Below are positions 6,281 through 15,575 of a stretch of 32,210 nt of DNA, piece after piece. Within the stretch, counting starts at the first letter, position 1. Each line of letters starts with the position of its first letter. Source of the stretch: Betaproteobacteria bacterium (GTDB lineage: Bacteria; Pseudomonadota; Gammaproteobacteria; Burkholderiales; SG8-39); assembly GCA_004297625.1 (NCBI GenBank), contig SCTY01000048.1:1-32210 (forward strand), given 5' to 3'. The notes below the pieces were generated by a model. It was not told where the DNA came from, ran no database searches, and worked only from the letters and a program-made list of their open reading frames with translations. The translations under genes were made by a program, and so were the position numbers.

Positions 6281-8116
6281 TCAGCGCGCGATGGTGACGG
6301 CGCCGGTCGAGCCGTCGACGCGGAGCATCATGCCCGTCTTGATGATCTTCGTCGCATGCCCGGTGCCGACCACGGCCGGCATGCCGTACTCGCGGCAGAC
6401 GATCGCTGCGTGGCTCATCACCCCGCCGACATCGGTGATGCAGGCCCCGATCTTGGCGAAGGCCGGCGCCCACGAGGGCGAGGTGGTCGGTGCGACGAGG
6501 ATCTCCCCCTGCTGCAGCAGGCCCACCTCGCTCACGGTCTTGCAGACGCGCGCCCTGCCTTCGATAACGCCGGGGCTGCCGGCGAAGCCCTTCAGCTCGG
6601 TGATGCTCTGCGGATCCTTGGCCTCCTGCACCGCAGCCCAGTCGGCCAGCGACTTGTTGGTCACGCCCCAGAGCACAATGGTGAACGGCTCCTGGATCAG
6701 CTCCGGCGCGGTGCCGATGGCGGGCGGCGCGCTCCACTCCTTGAATTTCTGCATCACGCCCTTACGCCAGGCGATTTCCCTGGGCCAGGTCTGCGAGCCG
6801 CGCGGCGTGACCCCGGTCGCCCAGGCCGTGACGATATCCCACAGCGCCTGCTTGATCTCGTCCCGTCGCAGCAGCCAGACATCCTCGACGTTCCCGATCA
6901 CGCCGTGCTCCTTCATGATCGCCCCGACCTCGCGGATCTTGTTCCAGAACACCGAATGGAACCAGTGCTCGACGTAGAAGAGATGGTTCTCGACGTACGG
7001 GAACACCGTCTTCGCGCAGCCGAGCAGCTCGTCGAACTGCTTGCGGTCCTCCGCCTTCTCGATCAGGCCGCGATATTCGGCGGTGATGCGATCGCGCTCG
7101 GCGCGCACCTTGGCGGTCGGCCGGTCGATGGAAACGCCCTGCCTGATCTTGCCGATGTAGGTGGCGATGCCCGAGAGCGGCACGTTCATCTGGTCGTTCC
7201 ACGAGCGGTCGTGGTGGTACCAGCCGGTGCCGGTGGAAATGTTGAACCACGGCTCGCGCGCGAGATCCAGCGAGCGCAGCCATTCCACGCCCTTGGGCAG
7301 CTTCTTCAGCGCCGCCTCGACCTTGGTCCATTCCGGGCTGAAGGTCACCGCCGAGTCGACGCCGAGCTCGATCGCCTTGCGCGCCAGCTTCTTCAGCTCT
7401 TCGTCGGGCTGGTACATGATCACGTCGATGCCCGAGACCATCTGCGTCACGCGCTGCGCCGGAATGCTCGGGAACAGCTTCTGCACGAAGTCGAGGAAGA
7501 AGACGTAGGCGGCGTAGCCGAGATTGAGGAACTCGAAGTGGTACTGCCAGCACTTGATGCCCAGGTTGATCAGGTCATCGTAGTTCTTGAGCAGGTGATA
7601 GCCGTGCGACTCTCCGATGGCATCGGTCACCACGCGCATGTCCTCCATGTCCTGCAGGCGCGGGATCCTGACCGCCTCCAGCTCGCGGATGGTGGCCTCC
7701 ATCTTCACCTTCCACTTCGCCTCGAGCGCGTCCCAGTTCTTGTAGTAGAAGCCCGCGCGCTCCATGAAGTTCGGCACGCGGCGGCCGATCTCCTCGGGAT
7801 CCTTCACCGGCACCGGCGAGATGTAGACGTACCCGTTGATGATGCGGTGATCGACCCCGCGCACCGGAGGCACCATGAAGATCCGGTTGTTGAACTGGGA
7901 AAGCGCGAGGTACCAGGCTTCGTCCCAGATGGTGTCGAACGGATAGAGCGGCTCGGGGTAATGCAAGCCGTCGTAGAACCAGAACGTATCCTTCTCGTAC
8001 TTGTTGCGTACGGGATCGTCGGTGGCGAACTGGTATTGGTACGGATACATCCGCTCCCAGCCTTCCGTGCCGGGGATGGTCTTGGCCTTGACGTCGTGCG
8101 GAACAGGAAACTTCAT
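6281..8116 (-). CDS. ppsA: phenylphosphate synthase subunit 1, phosphohistidine catalytic subunit
   Basis: A 611-residue (about 70 kDa) protein whose C-terminus carries the PEP-utilising mobile domain motif GGVMSHAAIVCREYGMPAV. The histidine of that motif falls at residue 569, the same number I recall for the phosphorylated histidine of Thauera aromatica PpsA. The reaction is phenol + ATP + water to phenylphosphate + AMP + phosphate, the first step of anaerobic phenol degradation, in the cytoplasm. The N-terminal 480 residues (for example WYLALSQFNNRIFMVPP) form the phenol-specific part with no ATP-grasp domain, which is supplied by the next gene. The start at 8116 has GGGAGGA seven bases upstream. 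It is the first gene of the operon, behind a sigma-54 promoter. Assignment is strong from length, motif and neighbours. Confidence 0.9.
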   Translation of the reverse strand: MKFPVPHDVKAKTIPGTEGWERMYPYQYQFATDDPVRNKYEKDTFWFYDGLHYPEPLYPFDTIWDEAWYLALSQFNNRIFMVPPVRGVDHRIINGYVYISPVPVKDPEEIGRRVPNFMERAGFYYKNWDALEAKWKVKMEATIRELEAVRIPRLQDMEDMRVVTDAIGESHGYHLLKNYDDLINLGIKCWQYHFEFLNLGYAAYVFFLDFVQKLFPSIPAQRVTQMVSGIDVIMYQPDEELKKLARKAIELGVDSAVTFSPEWTKVEAALKKLPKGVEWLRSLDLAREPWFNISTGTGWYHHDRSWNDQMNVPLSGIATYIGKIRQGVSIDRPTAKVRAERDRITAEYRGLIEKAEDRKQFDELLGCAKTVFPYVENHLFYVEHWFHSVFWNKIREVGAIMKEHGVIGNVEDVWLLRRDEIKQALWDIVTAWATGVTPRGSQTWPREIAWRKGVMQKFKEWSAPPAIGTAPELIQEPFTIVLWGVTNKSLADWAAVQEAKDPQSITELKGFAGSPGVIEGRARVCKTVSEVGLLQQGEILVAPTTSPSWAPAFAKIGACITDVGGVMSHAAIVCREYGMPAVVGTGHATKIIKTGMMLRVDGSTGAVTIAR

Positions 8117-8189
8117 CGCGTGGCTCCTCCCGATGCGTGCTCTGAGCGGCGGAGCACCGGATGCGCCCCGCTTGCAGCGGCAATGACTC

Positions 8190-8206
8190 TGCATGGACCG
8201 TGCCAC
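8190..8206 (-). promoter_or_regulatory. sigma-54 promoter for the phenylphosphate operon
   Basis: On the minus strand the sequence reads TGGCACGGTCCATGCA. It matches the sigma-54 consensus TGGCACG-N4-TTGCA except for one base (ATGC for TTGC), with the correct spacing between the GG and GC pairs (GG at 8204-8203, GC at 8192-8191). Transcription would start near 8180, leaving a leader of about 64 bases before ppsA. A short CCGCT-TGC-AGCGG hairpin (8168-8180) lies at the expected start of the transcript. The divergent gene codes for a sigma-54-dependent activator, which supports the call. Confidence 0.8.
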
Positions 8207-8249
8207 GGCCGGTTTGCGCGGGTAAACGCCCGCTGGCGCTATTCGACAC

Positions 8250-8265
8250 CTCATCAATTGGTGAC
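8250..8265. promoter_or_regulatory. candidate upstream activating sequence 1 for the XylR/DmpR-type activator
   Basis: The near-palindrome TCATCAATTGGTGA is centred about 55 bases upstream of the -24 element. It agrees with the DmpR/PoxR-type site TTGATCAATTGATCAA at 11 of 16 positions, including the central ATCAATTG. It is rather close to the promoter for an enhancer site, so binding here needs testing. Confidence 0.5.
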
Positions 8266-8290
8266 TCCTGCGAGCGGCCAAGCGGGCGAA

Positions 8291-8306
8291 TCGACGATTT
8301 GATGAA
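8291..8306. promoter_or_regulatory. candidate upstream activating sequence 2
   Basis: Read on the minus strand this is TTCATCAAATCGTCGA, which agrees with the DmpR-type site at 11 of 16 positions. Its centre is 41 bases from that of site 1, close to four DNA turns, as expected for sites occupied together by one activator hexamer. Confidence 0.4.
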
Positions 8307-8326
8307 GCGAGCTTGTCCGGTTTTCG

Positions 8327-8340
8327 TTGATCTCCGTCAA
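8327..8340. promoter_or_regulatory. candidate upstream activating sequence 3
   Basis: The inverted repeat TTGATC-TCC-GTCAA lies about 120 bases upstream of the -24 element, within the common range for sigma-54 enhancers. It is one base shorter than the DmpR-type spacing and could also serve autoregulation of the divergent activator gene, which starts 50 bases further on. Confidence 0.35.
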
Positions 8341-8389
8341 ACCGCTGCTGCCGCCAATTGCAATAGAAGAGTGCAAGGAGGAGCACCCG

Positions 8390-10108
<1,719 letters not shown>

Positions 10109-10111
10109 TCG

Positions 10112-10129
10112 TCGCCGCGCGCACGGCGA
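10112..10129 (+). terminator. weak hairpin after the activator gene
   Basis: TCGCCG-CGCGCA-CGGCGA forms a perfect six-pair stem three bases after the activator stop, but only TT follows rather than a T run. It may act as a weak or factor-assisted terminator. Confidence 0.3.
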
Positions 10130-10154
10130 TTCTGCGCCGCGGGCGCCGGCCTGA

Positions 10155-10183
10155 TTTACAAAACATCATAAATATATTATTGT
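10155..10183 (+). promoter_or_regulatory. sigma-70-like promoter before the XRE/hyf operon
   Basis: An AT-rich island in otherwise GC-rich DNA holds TTTACA (10155-10160), a 17-base spacer and TATTGT (10178-10183). It would start transcription about 35-40 bases before the XRE regulator gene and could drive the whole downstream hyf-like operon, which begins only 10 bases after that regulator. Confidence 0.55.
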
Positions 10184-10227
10184 GCGTGCTTTCTCATGTA
10201 CGGCCGCTCGTTATACAAGCCTGGCGC

Positions 10228-10497
10228 ATGATTACCGCGCAGCAACTGCGGGCGGCGCGCGCCCTGCTCGGCATGGACCAGCGTGACCTCGCGCAGATAG
10301 CGCACCTGTCGCTGCCGACGATCCAGCGGATGGAAGCGAGCGACGGCGTCATCCGCGGCAACGTCGAATCCCTGATGAAGCTCATCGACGCGCTCGAGCG
10401 CGCCGGCGTCGAATTGATCAACGAAGGGGCGATCAGCGACAAGGGCGGGCGCGGCGTTCGCCTCAAGTGGTCCTCGGCAGCGCAGGAGGGGCGCTAG
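10228..10497 (+). CDS. small XRE-family helix-turn-helix regulator
   Basis: An 89-residue protein consisting almost only of an XRE/Cro-C1-type helix-turn-helix (ITAQQLRAARALLGMDQRDL, then LPTIQRMEASDGV). The rest is a short C-terminal helix and a basic tail. It probably binds DNA as a dimer; the target is not known. The ATG at 10228 is preferred over an in-frame GTG at 10180, because that codon overlaps the predicted -10 element and the added 16 residues do not look like part of the domain. It ends 10 bases before hyfB, so it is likely co-transcribed with the hyf-like genes and may regulate their promoter. The family is clear and the role is inferred from position. Confidence 0.8.
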   Translation: MITAQQLRAARALLGMDQRDLAQIAHLSLPTIQRMEASDGVIRGNVESLMKLIDALERAGVELINEGAISDKGGRGVRLKWSSAAQEGR

Positions 10498-10507
10498 ACA
10501 AGCCGCC

Positions 10508-12520
10508 ATGGGTCTCGGATGGCTGTTGTGGTGCATCGCGTTGCTGCTCGGCACGAGCGTGGCCGCAGCCGTCGGCGCACGCCATCGTCCGGCAAGCACG
10601 CTGGTCTACGGTGTTTGCCTGGGAACGAGCGCCGTTGCGCTCGTCATCGCCGCCGCTTCGCTTATCGCCGGCCGGGCGCTAACCGGCGAGGTCCAGTTGC
10701 CGCTCGGGCTGCCGTGGCTCGGCGCGCATTTCCGGCTCGATGCACTGGCCGCCTTTTTCCTCGTCGTCGTCAATCTCGGCGCAGCCACCGCGAGCCTGTA
10801 CGGGCTGGGGTATGGCAGCCATGAGGAAGCCCCCGAGCGCGTATTGCCGTTCTTTCCCGCGTTCCTTGCCGGGATGAATCTCGTCGTGCTGGCGCACGAC
10901 GCGTTTACGTTCCTCTTCACGTGGGAGTTCATGTCGCTCTCGTCCTGGGCGCTGGTCATGGCGCACCACCGCGAGCGCGGCAACGCGGCTGCCGGCTACC
11001 TCTACCTCCTGATGGCGAGCTTCGGAACGCTGGCGCTGCTGCTTGCCTTCGGCCTGCTCGCCGGACCCGCCGGCGGCTATGCATTCAGCGACATACGCCT
11101 TGCGGCGCCCTCGGCAGCGATCGGCGGCGTGGTTCTCGCTCTTACTCTTATCGGCGCGGGCTCGAAGGCCGGAATAGTGCCGCTGCACGTGTGGCTGCCG
11201 CTCGCGCACCCCGCCGCGCCGAGCCACGTTTCGGCGCTCATGAGCGGGGTCATGACGAAGGTCGCGGTGTACGGCTTCGTGCGCATCGTGTTCGACCTGC
11301 TCGGCCCGCCGGACTGGTGGTGGGGCGCAGTCGTGCCGCTCATCGGCGGAATTACCGCGTTGATGGGGGTGCTCTACGCGCTGATGGAGCACGATCTCAA
11401 GCGCCTGCTCGCCTATCACACCGTGGAGAACATCGGCATCATTTTCATCGGCCTGGGCCTCGCCCTCGCCTTCCGCGCGAGCGGCATGCAGGCCGCGGCC
11501 GCGCTCGCGCTCACCGCGGCGCTGTTCCACGTGTTCAATCACTCGCTGTTCAAGAGCCTGCTGTTCTTCGGGGCAGGCGCGGTTCTGAGCGCGACCGGCC
11601 AGCGCGACATGGAGCGCCTCGGCGGCCTGATCCACCGGATGCCGCTCACCGCGTTCGCCTTTCTAATCGGCTCGGCGGCGATCTCCGCGCTGCCGCCGTT
11701 CAACGGCTTCGTTTCCGAATGGCTCACCTTCCAGGCGATTCTCCTGAGCCCGAGCCTGCCGCAGTTTCTGCTCAAGTTTCTGGTGCCGGCGATCGGCGCC
11801 CTGCTCGCGCTTTCGGCGGTGCTGGCCGCGGCCTGCTTCGTCAAGGCCTTCGGCGTGAGCTTCCTCGGCCGGCCGCGCAGCGATGCGGCGCGCGACGCGA
11901 CCGAGGCGGACCGCTGGTCCATCGCAGCCATGTTCGTGCTCGCCGTCCTGTGCCTCGTGGCGGGAATCCTGCCCGGCTATTTCATCGATGCGCTCGCGCC
12001 GGTGGCCGAGGCCCTGACGGGCGCGCGCCTGCCGCAGCAAAACGAGCTCGACTGGCTGACGATCGTGCCGATCGCGCAAAGCCGCAGCTCCTACAACGGC
12101 CTGCTTCTGTTCCTGTTCATAGCGCTGGCCGCGTTGCTCGCCGCCGACGCGATTCACCGCTGGGCCTCCGCTGCGATTCGCAGGGCGCCGCCGTGGGATT
12201 GCGGCTTCCCGGACCCCAGCCCCATGACGCAGTACACGGCCGGCAGCTTCTCGCAGCCGATCCGCAGGGTGTTCGGAGCCGTGCTGTTCCGCGCGCGCGA
12301 AGAGGTCGATATGCCTCGCCCGGGCGACACGCGCGCCGCACGGTTGCATGTGCGCTTGCACGACGTGCTCTGGGACACGTTTTACGTGCCGACCGCCAAT
12401 GCGGTGCAGTACGCCGCGCAGCGTCTGAACAAGGCGCAGTTCCTCACGATCCGCGCATACCTGACGCTGGTATTCGGCGCGCTCGTGGTGCTGCTCATGG
12501 TGCTCGCCGTATGGCAATAG
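10508..12520 (+). CDS. hyfB: HyfB-like antiporter subunit of a membrane energy-converting complex
   Basis: A 670-residue polytopic membrane protein of the NuoL/MrpA/HyfB family. It belongs to the group 4 hydrogenase branch, judged by its long C-terminal extension with DWLTIVPI and WDCGFPD. Ion-channel residues typical of these subunits are visible: E140 in TWEFMSLSSWAL, K220 in GAGSKAG, K251 in MTKVAVYG, and a later lysine in HSLFKSLLFF. The family moves protons or sodium ions across the membrane, driven by the redox reaction of the attached soluble arm. It opens the structural operon and its stop overlaps the start of hyfC by 10 bases. The role follows from the complex; the ion is unknown. 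Confidence 0.88.
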   Translation: MGLGWLLWCIALLLGTSVAAAVGARHRPASTLVYGVCLGTSAVALVIAAASLIAGRALTGEVQLPLGLPWLGAHFRLDALAAFFLVVVNLGAATASLYGLGYGSHEEAPERVLPFFPAFLAGMNLVVLAHDAFTFLFTWEFMSLSSWALVMAHHRERGNAAAGYLYLLMASFGTLALLLAFGLLAGPAGGYAFSDIRLAAPSAAIGGVVLALTLIGAGSKAGIVPLHVWLPLAHPAAPSHVSALMSGVMTKVAVYGFVRIVFDLLGPPDWWWGAVVPLIGGITALMGVLYALMEHDLKRLLAYHTVENIGIIFIGLGLALAFRASGMQAAAALALTAALFHVFNHSLFKSLLFFGAGAVLSATGQRDMERLGGLIHRMPLTAFAFLIGSAAISALPPFNGFVSEWLTFQAILLSPSLPQFLLKFLVPAIGALLALSAVLAAACFVKAFGVSFLGRPRSDAARDATEADRWSIAAMFVLAVLCLVAGILPGYFIDALAPVAEALTGARLPQQNELDWLTIVPIAQSRSSYNGLLLFLFIALAALLAADAIHRWASAAIRRAPPWDCGFPDPSPMTQYTAGSFSQPIRRVFGAVLFRAREEVDMPRPGDTRAARLHVRLHDVLWDTFYVPTANAVQYAAQRLNKAQFLTIRAYLTLVFGALVVLLMVLAVWQ

Positions 12521-13467
12521 CCATCGACCTCCTGGTTCAGCTTGTGCAGATGTCGGTGGTGCTTGCGCTCGCTCCGCTCCTCACCGGCTTCGTGCGCAAG
12601 CTGAAAGCACACCTGCTTCGCCGGCAGGGGCCGCCGCTCATCCAGCCCTATCGCGATCTCCTTCGGCTGCTGCGCAAGGAAGTGGTCCTCGCGGAATCGG
12701 CGTCCTGGGTATTCCGCGTCGCGCCCTATCTCGTCTTCGCCGCCACCTGGGTCGCGGCGGCGCTGGTGCCGACGTTCGCGACCGGGCTCGTCTTCAGCTA
12801 TGCGGCCGACATGATCGCGATCGTCGCGCTGCTGGGAAGCGCGCGCTTCATGCTGGCGCTCGCGGGGCTGGACGTCGGCACCAGCTTCGGCGGCATCGGC
12901 TCGAGCCGCGAGATGATGATCGCCTCGCTCGCCGAGCCGGCGATGCTGATGGTGGTGTTCACCGTCTCGCTGATGGCGGGGTCCACGCAGCTTTCCTCGA
13001 TCGCCGCGTCGATGCAGAGCCCGGAAGTGGGCCTGCGCGTTTCGCTCGCGCTCGCGCTCGTCGGGCTCGTGATGGTGGCCATCGCGGAAAACGCCCGCAT
13101 CCCGGTCGACAATCCGGCGACGCACCTCGAGCTGACGATGGTGCACGAGGCCATGATTCTCGAGTACTCGGGGCGGCACCTGGCGCTGATCGAAGCCGCC
13201 TCGTACCTCAAGCTGCTGCTCTACATCTCGGTCATCGCGTGCGTGTTTTTCCCCTGGGGAATCGCGGTGTCCGGGCAAGGCGCCGCCGCCTACCTCGCCG
13301 CCATCGCCGTGTATGGGGTCAAGCTCGCGGCCGGCGGGTTCCTGCTCGCGGTATTTGAGACGGCCATCGCGAAGATGCGCGTGTTCCGGGTTCCCGATTT
13401 CCTGGGCGCTGCGCTGATGCTCGGCTTCCTGGCGGTGCTGCTGCTGTTCGTGACGAGAGCCGGGTAA
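12511..13467 (+). CDS. hyfC: HyfC-like (NuoH-type) membrane subunit
   Basis: A 318-residue membrane protein of the NuoH/HyfC/HycD family, which anchors the soluble arm to the membrane and forms the entry to the ion channel. Family signatures are RRQGPPLIQPYRD (residues 37-49) and the carboxylate-rich loop ENARIPVDNPATHLELT (193-209) followed by VHEAMILEYSGRHLAL. About eight hydrophobic segments fit the family. The ATG at 12511 overlaps the end of hyfB, and its stop overlaps the hyfE start by one base, showing tight coupling. The length agrees with HyfC/HycD (about 310 residues). Confidence 0.9.
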   Translation: MAIAIDLLVQLVQMSVVLALAPLLTGFVRKLKAHLLRRQGPPLIQPYRDLLRLLRKEVVLAESASWVFRVAPYLVFAATWVAAALVPTFATGLVFSYAADMIAIVALLGSARFMLALAGLDVGTSFGGIGSSREMMIASLAEPAMLMVVFTVSLMAGSTQLSSIAASMQSPEVGLRVSLALALVGLVMVAIAENARIPVDNPATHLELTMVHEAMILEYSGRHLALIEAASYLKLLLYISVIACVFFPWGIAVSGQGAAAYLAAIAVYGVKLAAGGFLLAVFETAIAKMRVFRVPDFLGAALMLGFLAVLLLFVTRAG

Positions 13468-14129
13468 TGGACCGCCTCGCGCTCGATGTCGCCCATCTCT
13501 TCGCCGGAAGCCTGGTGCTGGTGAGCTTCATGCTGCTTTACCAGGACCGCATGACCGGCCTCATCAACACTTTCGCCATGCACGCGCTGGTGGTTTCGTT
13601 TTCGGTGGCCTGGCAGGCTTATATCCAGCTCGCGCCGCATCTTTACATCACCGCCGCCATCGCGCTCGGGGTGAAGGCGGTCGTGATTCCGTTCGCCCTG
13701 CATCGCATCGTCGTGCGCCTTGGAATTCACCGCACCATCGAACCGGTGGTCGGCATAGGGCAGACCATGCTCGCCGGCATCGGACTGGTCGCGCTGTCGA
13801 TCATGGTCATGCTGCCGATCACGGCGCAGGCCGGCACGCTCGCGCGCGAAGACCTGGCGTTTGCGCTATCGGTGATCCTGCTGGGCCTGCTCATGATGGT
13901 CTCGCGCCGCAACGCCGTCAGCCAGGTGATCGGCTTCATGTCGATCGAGAACGGGCTGATCCTCGCCGCCACCGGCGCCAAGGGCATGCCCCTGGTGGTG
14001 GAAATCAGCGTCGCCTTTTCCATCCTCATCGCGCTCATCGTGATCGGCATCTTCCTGTTCCGCATACGCGAGCGCTTCGAAACGGTGGACATCTACGTCC
14101 TGCATCAGCACCGGGGCGAGCAGCCATGA
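13467..14129 (+). CDS. hyfE: HyfE-like (NuoK-related) membrane subunit
   Basis: A 220-residue protein with about six to seven hydrophobic segments. Its second half resembles NuoK (SQVIGFMSIENGLILAATGAKGMPLVVEI, with a buried glutamate in the IEN motif). This is the HyfE layout, in which a NuoK-like domain follows an N-terminal extension. It would form part of the ion path next to HyfC and the antiporter subunits. The start shares one base with the hyfC stop; the stop overlaps the hyfF start as ATGA. The length fits HyfE (about 216 residues). Confidence 0.87.
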   Translation: MDRLALDVAHLFAGSLVLVSFMLLYQDRMTGLINTFAMHALVVSFSVAWQAYIQLAPHLYITAAIALGVKAVVIPFALHRIVVRLGIHRTIEPVVGIGQTMLAGIGLVALSIMVMLPITAQAGTLAREDLAFALSVILLGLLMMVSRRNAVSQVIGFMSIENGLILAATGAKGMPLVVEISVAFSILIALIVIGIFLFRIRERFETVDIYVLHQHRGEQP

Positions 14130-15574
14130 GCGACCCCGGGTCTCTCGTCCTGATCGCGATTCTCGCCATTCCGGCGGCCGCCGCGGCGGTGCTCGCCCTG
14201 CTGCCCGACGACCGGACGAGCGCGTGGATCAATGCGCTGGCGTCGTTCCTCACGCTCGCTTGCGCGGCGGTGCTGCTCGTTGAGCGACCGGCGCCCGGGC
14301 CGTTCCTGATCGTCGACGACTTGAACGTGGTATTCATCGTGCTCAGCACGTTCGTCGCCTTCACGACGAGCGTGTTCAGCGGCACCTACATCGCGCACGA
14401 GCTCGAAGTCGGCAAGCTGACGCCCACGTATCTGCGCTTCTACCACGCGATGTACCAGACGCTGATGTTCGGCATGAACCTGGCGCTGCTGTCCAACAAC
14501 GTGGGCCTGATGTGGGTTGCCGTGGAGCTCTCGACCTTGACCACGGTGCTGATGGTCGGGATCTACCGCACGCCCGCTGCCCTGGAGGCGGCGTGGAAAT
14601 ATTTCCTGCTCGGCAGCGTCGGCATCGCCCTCGCCCTTTTCGGCACGATCCTGGTCTATCTCGCGGCGCGCTCGGTGGTCGGCGAAGGCCTGGATGCCAT
14701 GGCCTGGAGCGTGCTTGCGGACAACGCCGCGGCGTTCGACCCGGCGCTTCTCAATCTTTCGTTCGTTTTCCTGCTGCTCGGCTACGGCACCAAGGTGGGG
14801 CTCGTGCCGCTGCACGCCTGGCTGCCCGACGCGCATGCCGAGGGCCCGACGCCGATCTCGGCGGTGCTCTCGGGGCTGCTGCTCAACGTCGCGCTTTTCG
14901 CGGTGCTGCGCTTCAAGACCATCATGTCGGCCAACCCGGCGGCGCTGGCTCCCGGCCCGTTGATGGTGTCGCTCGGCTTGCTCTCGGTGGTGTTCGCCGC
15001 GTTCATGCTCTACCGCAGGCAGGACATCAAGCGCCTGTTCGCCTACTCGTCGATCGAGCACATGGGGATCATCACCTTCGCGTTCGGCATGGGCGGCCCG
15101 CTCGCCAATTTCGCCGGCCTGCTGCACATGACGCTGCACAGCCTCACCAAGTCGGCGATCTTCTTCTGCGTGGGCCACATTGCGCAGGTCAAGGGCACGC
15201 AGCAAATGTCCGAGATCCGCGGGCTCACGGTATCGCACCCGGTGCTCGGCTGGGGCCTGGTGCTCGGCGTCGTGGCGATCGCCGGCCTGCCGCCGACGGG
15301 AATCTTCATGAGCGAGTTCCTGGTCATCACTTCGAGCTTCGCGCGCCAGCCGGTGCTCGCGCTCATCCTCGGACTGGCCCTGCTGGTCGGCTTCGGCGCT
15401 CTGCTGCTGCGCCTCAACGGGCTCGCGTTCGGCGCACCGCAGGGAAGCAGCGAGCCGGCCAAGGCTTCGTTCGTGCCGGTGGCCGCTCACCTCGGCCTGG
15501 TGCTGTGCGCGGGAGTCTGGCTTCCGCCCGCGCTCGTGGCCTGGTTCCAGCACGTCGCCCGATTGCTGAGCTGA
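14126..15574 (+). CDS. hyfF: HyfF-like antiporter subunit
   Basis: A 482-residue antiporter-like membrane protein of the NuoN/HyfF family. Key residues include E134 in VAVELSTL, the lysine at 158 in AWKYFLLGS, and K223 in YGTKVGLVPLHAWLPDAH. A late lysine lies in LHSLTKSAIFF, before a third of the protein devoted to further membrane segments. It is the second of only two antiporter-like subunits in this operon; the HyfD-type third one is absent. It is coupled to hyfE by ATGA and lies one base before hyfG. The role in ion pumping is inferred from the family. Confidence 0.88.
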   Translation: MSDPGSLVLIAILAIPAAAAAVLALLPDDRTSAWINALASFLTLACAAVLLVERPAPGPFLIVDDLNVVFIVLSTFVAFTTSVFSGTYIAHELEVGKLTPTYLRFYHAMYQTLMFGMNLALLSNNVGLMWVAVELSTLTTVLMVGIYRTPAALEAAWKYFLLGSVGIALALFGTILVYLAARSVVGEGLDAMAWSVLADNAAAFDPALLNLSFVFLLLGYGTKVGLVPLHAWLPDAHAEGPTPISAVLSGLLLNVALFAVLRFKTIMSANPAALAPGPLMVSLGLLSVVFAAFMLYRRQDIKRLFAYSSIEHMGIITFAFGMGGPLANFAGLLHMTLHSLTKSAIFFCVGHIAQVKGTQQMSEIRGLTVSHPVLGWGLVLGVVAIAGLPPTGIFMSEFLVITSSFARQPVLALILGLALLVGFGALLLRLNGLAFGAPQGSSEPAKASFVPVAAHLGLVLCAGVWLPPALVAWFQHVARLLS

Positions 15575-15575
15575 C

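Noticed and set aside
5390..8302. A 970-residue open frame on the plus strand across ppsB and ppsA
   Set aside because: It lies opposite clear pps coding frames, is rich in Arg, His, Asp and Leu without domain motifs, and results from the high third-position GC of the real genes.
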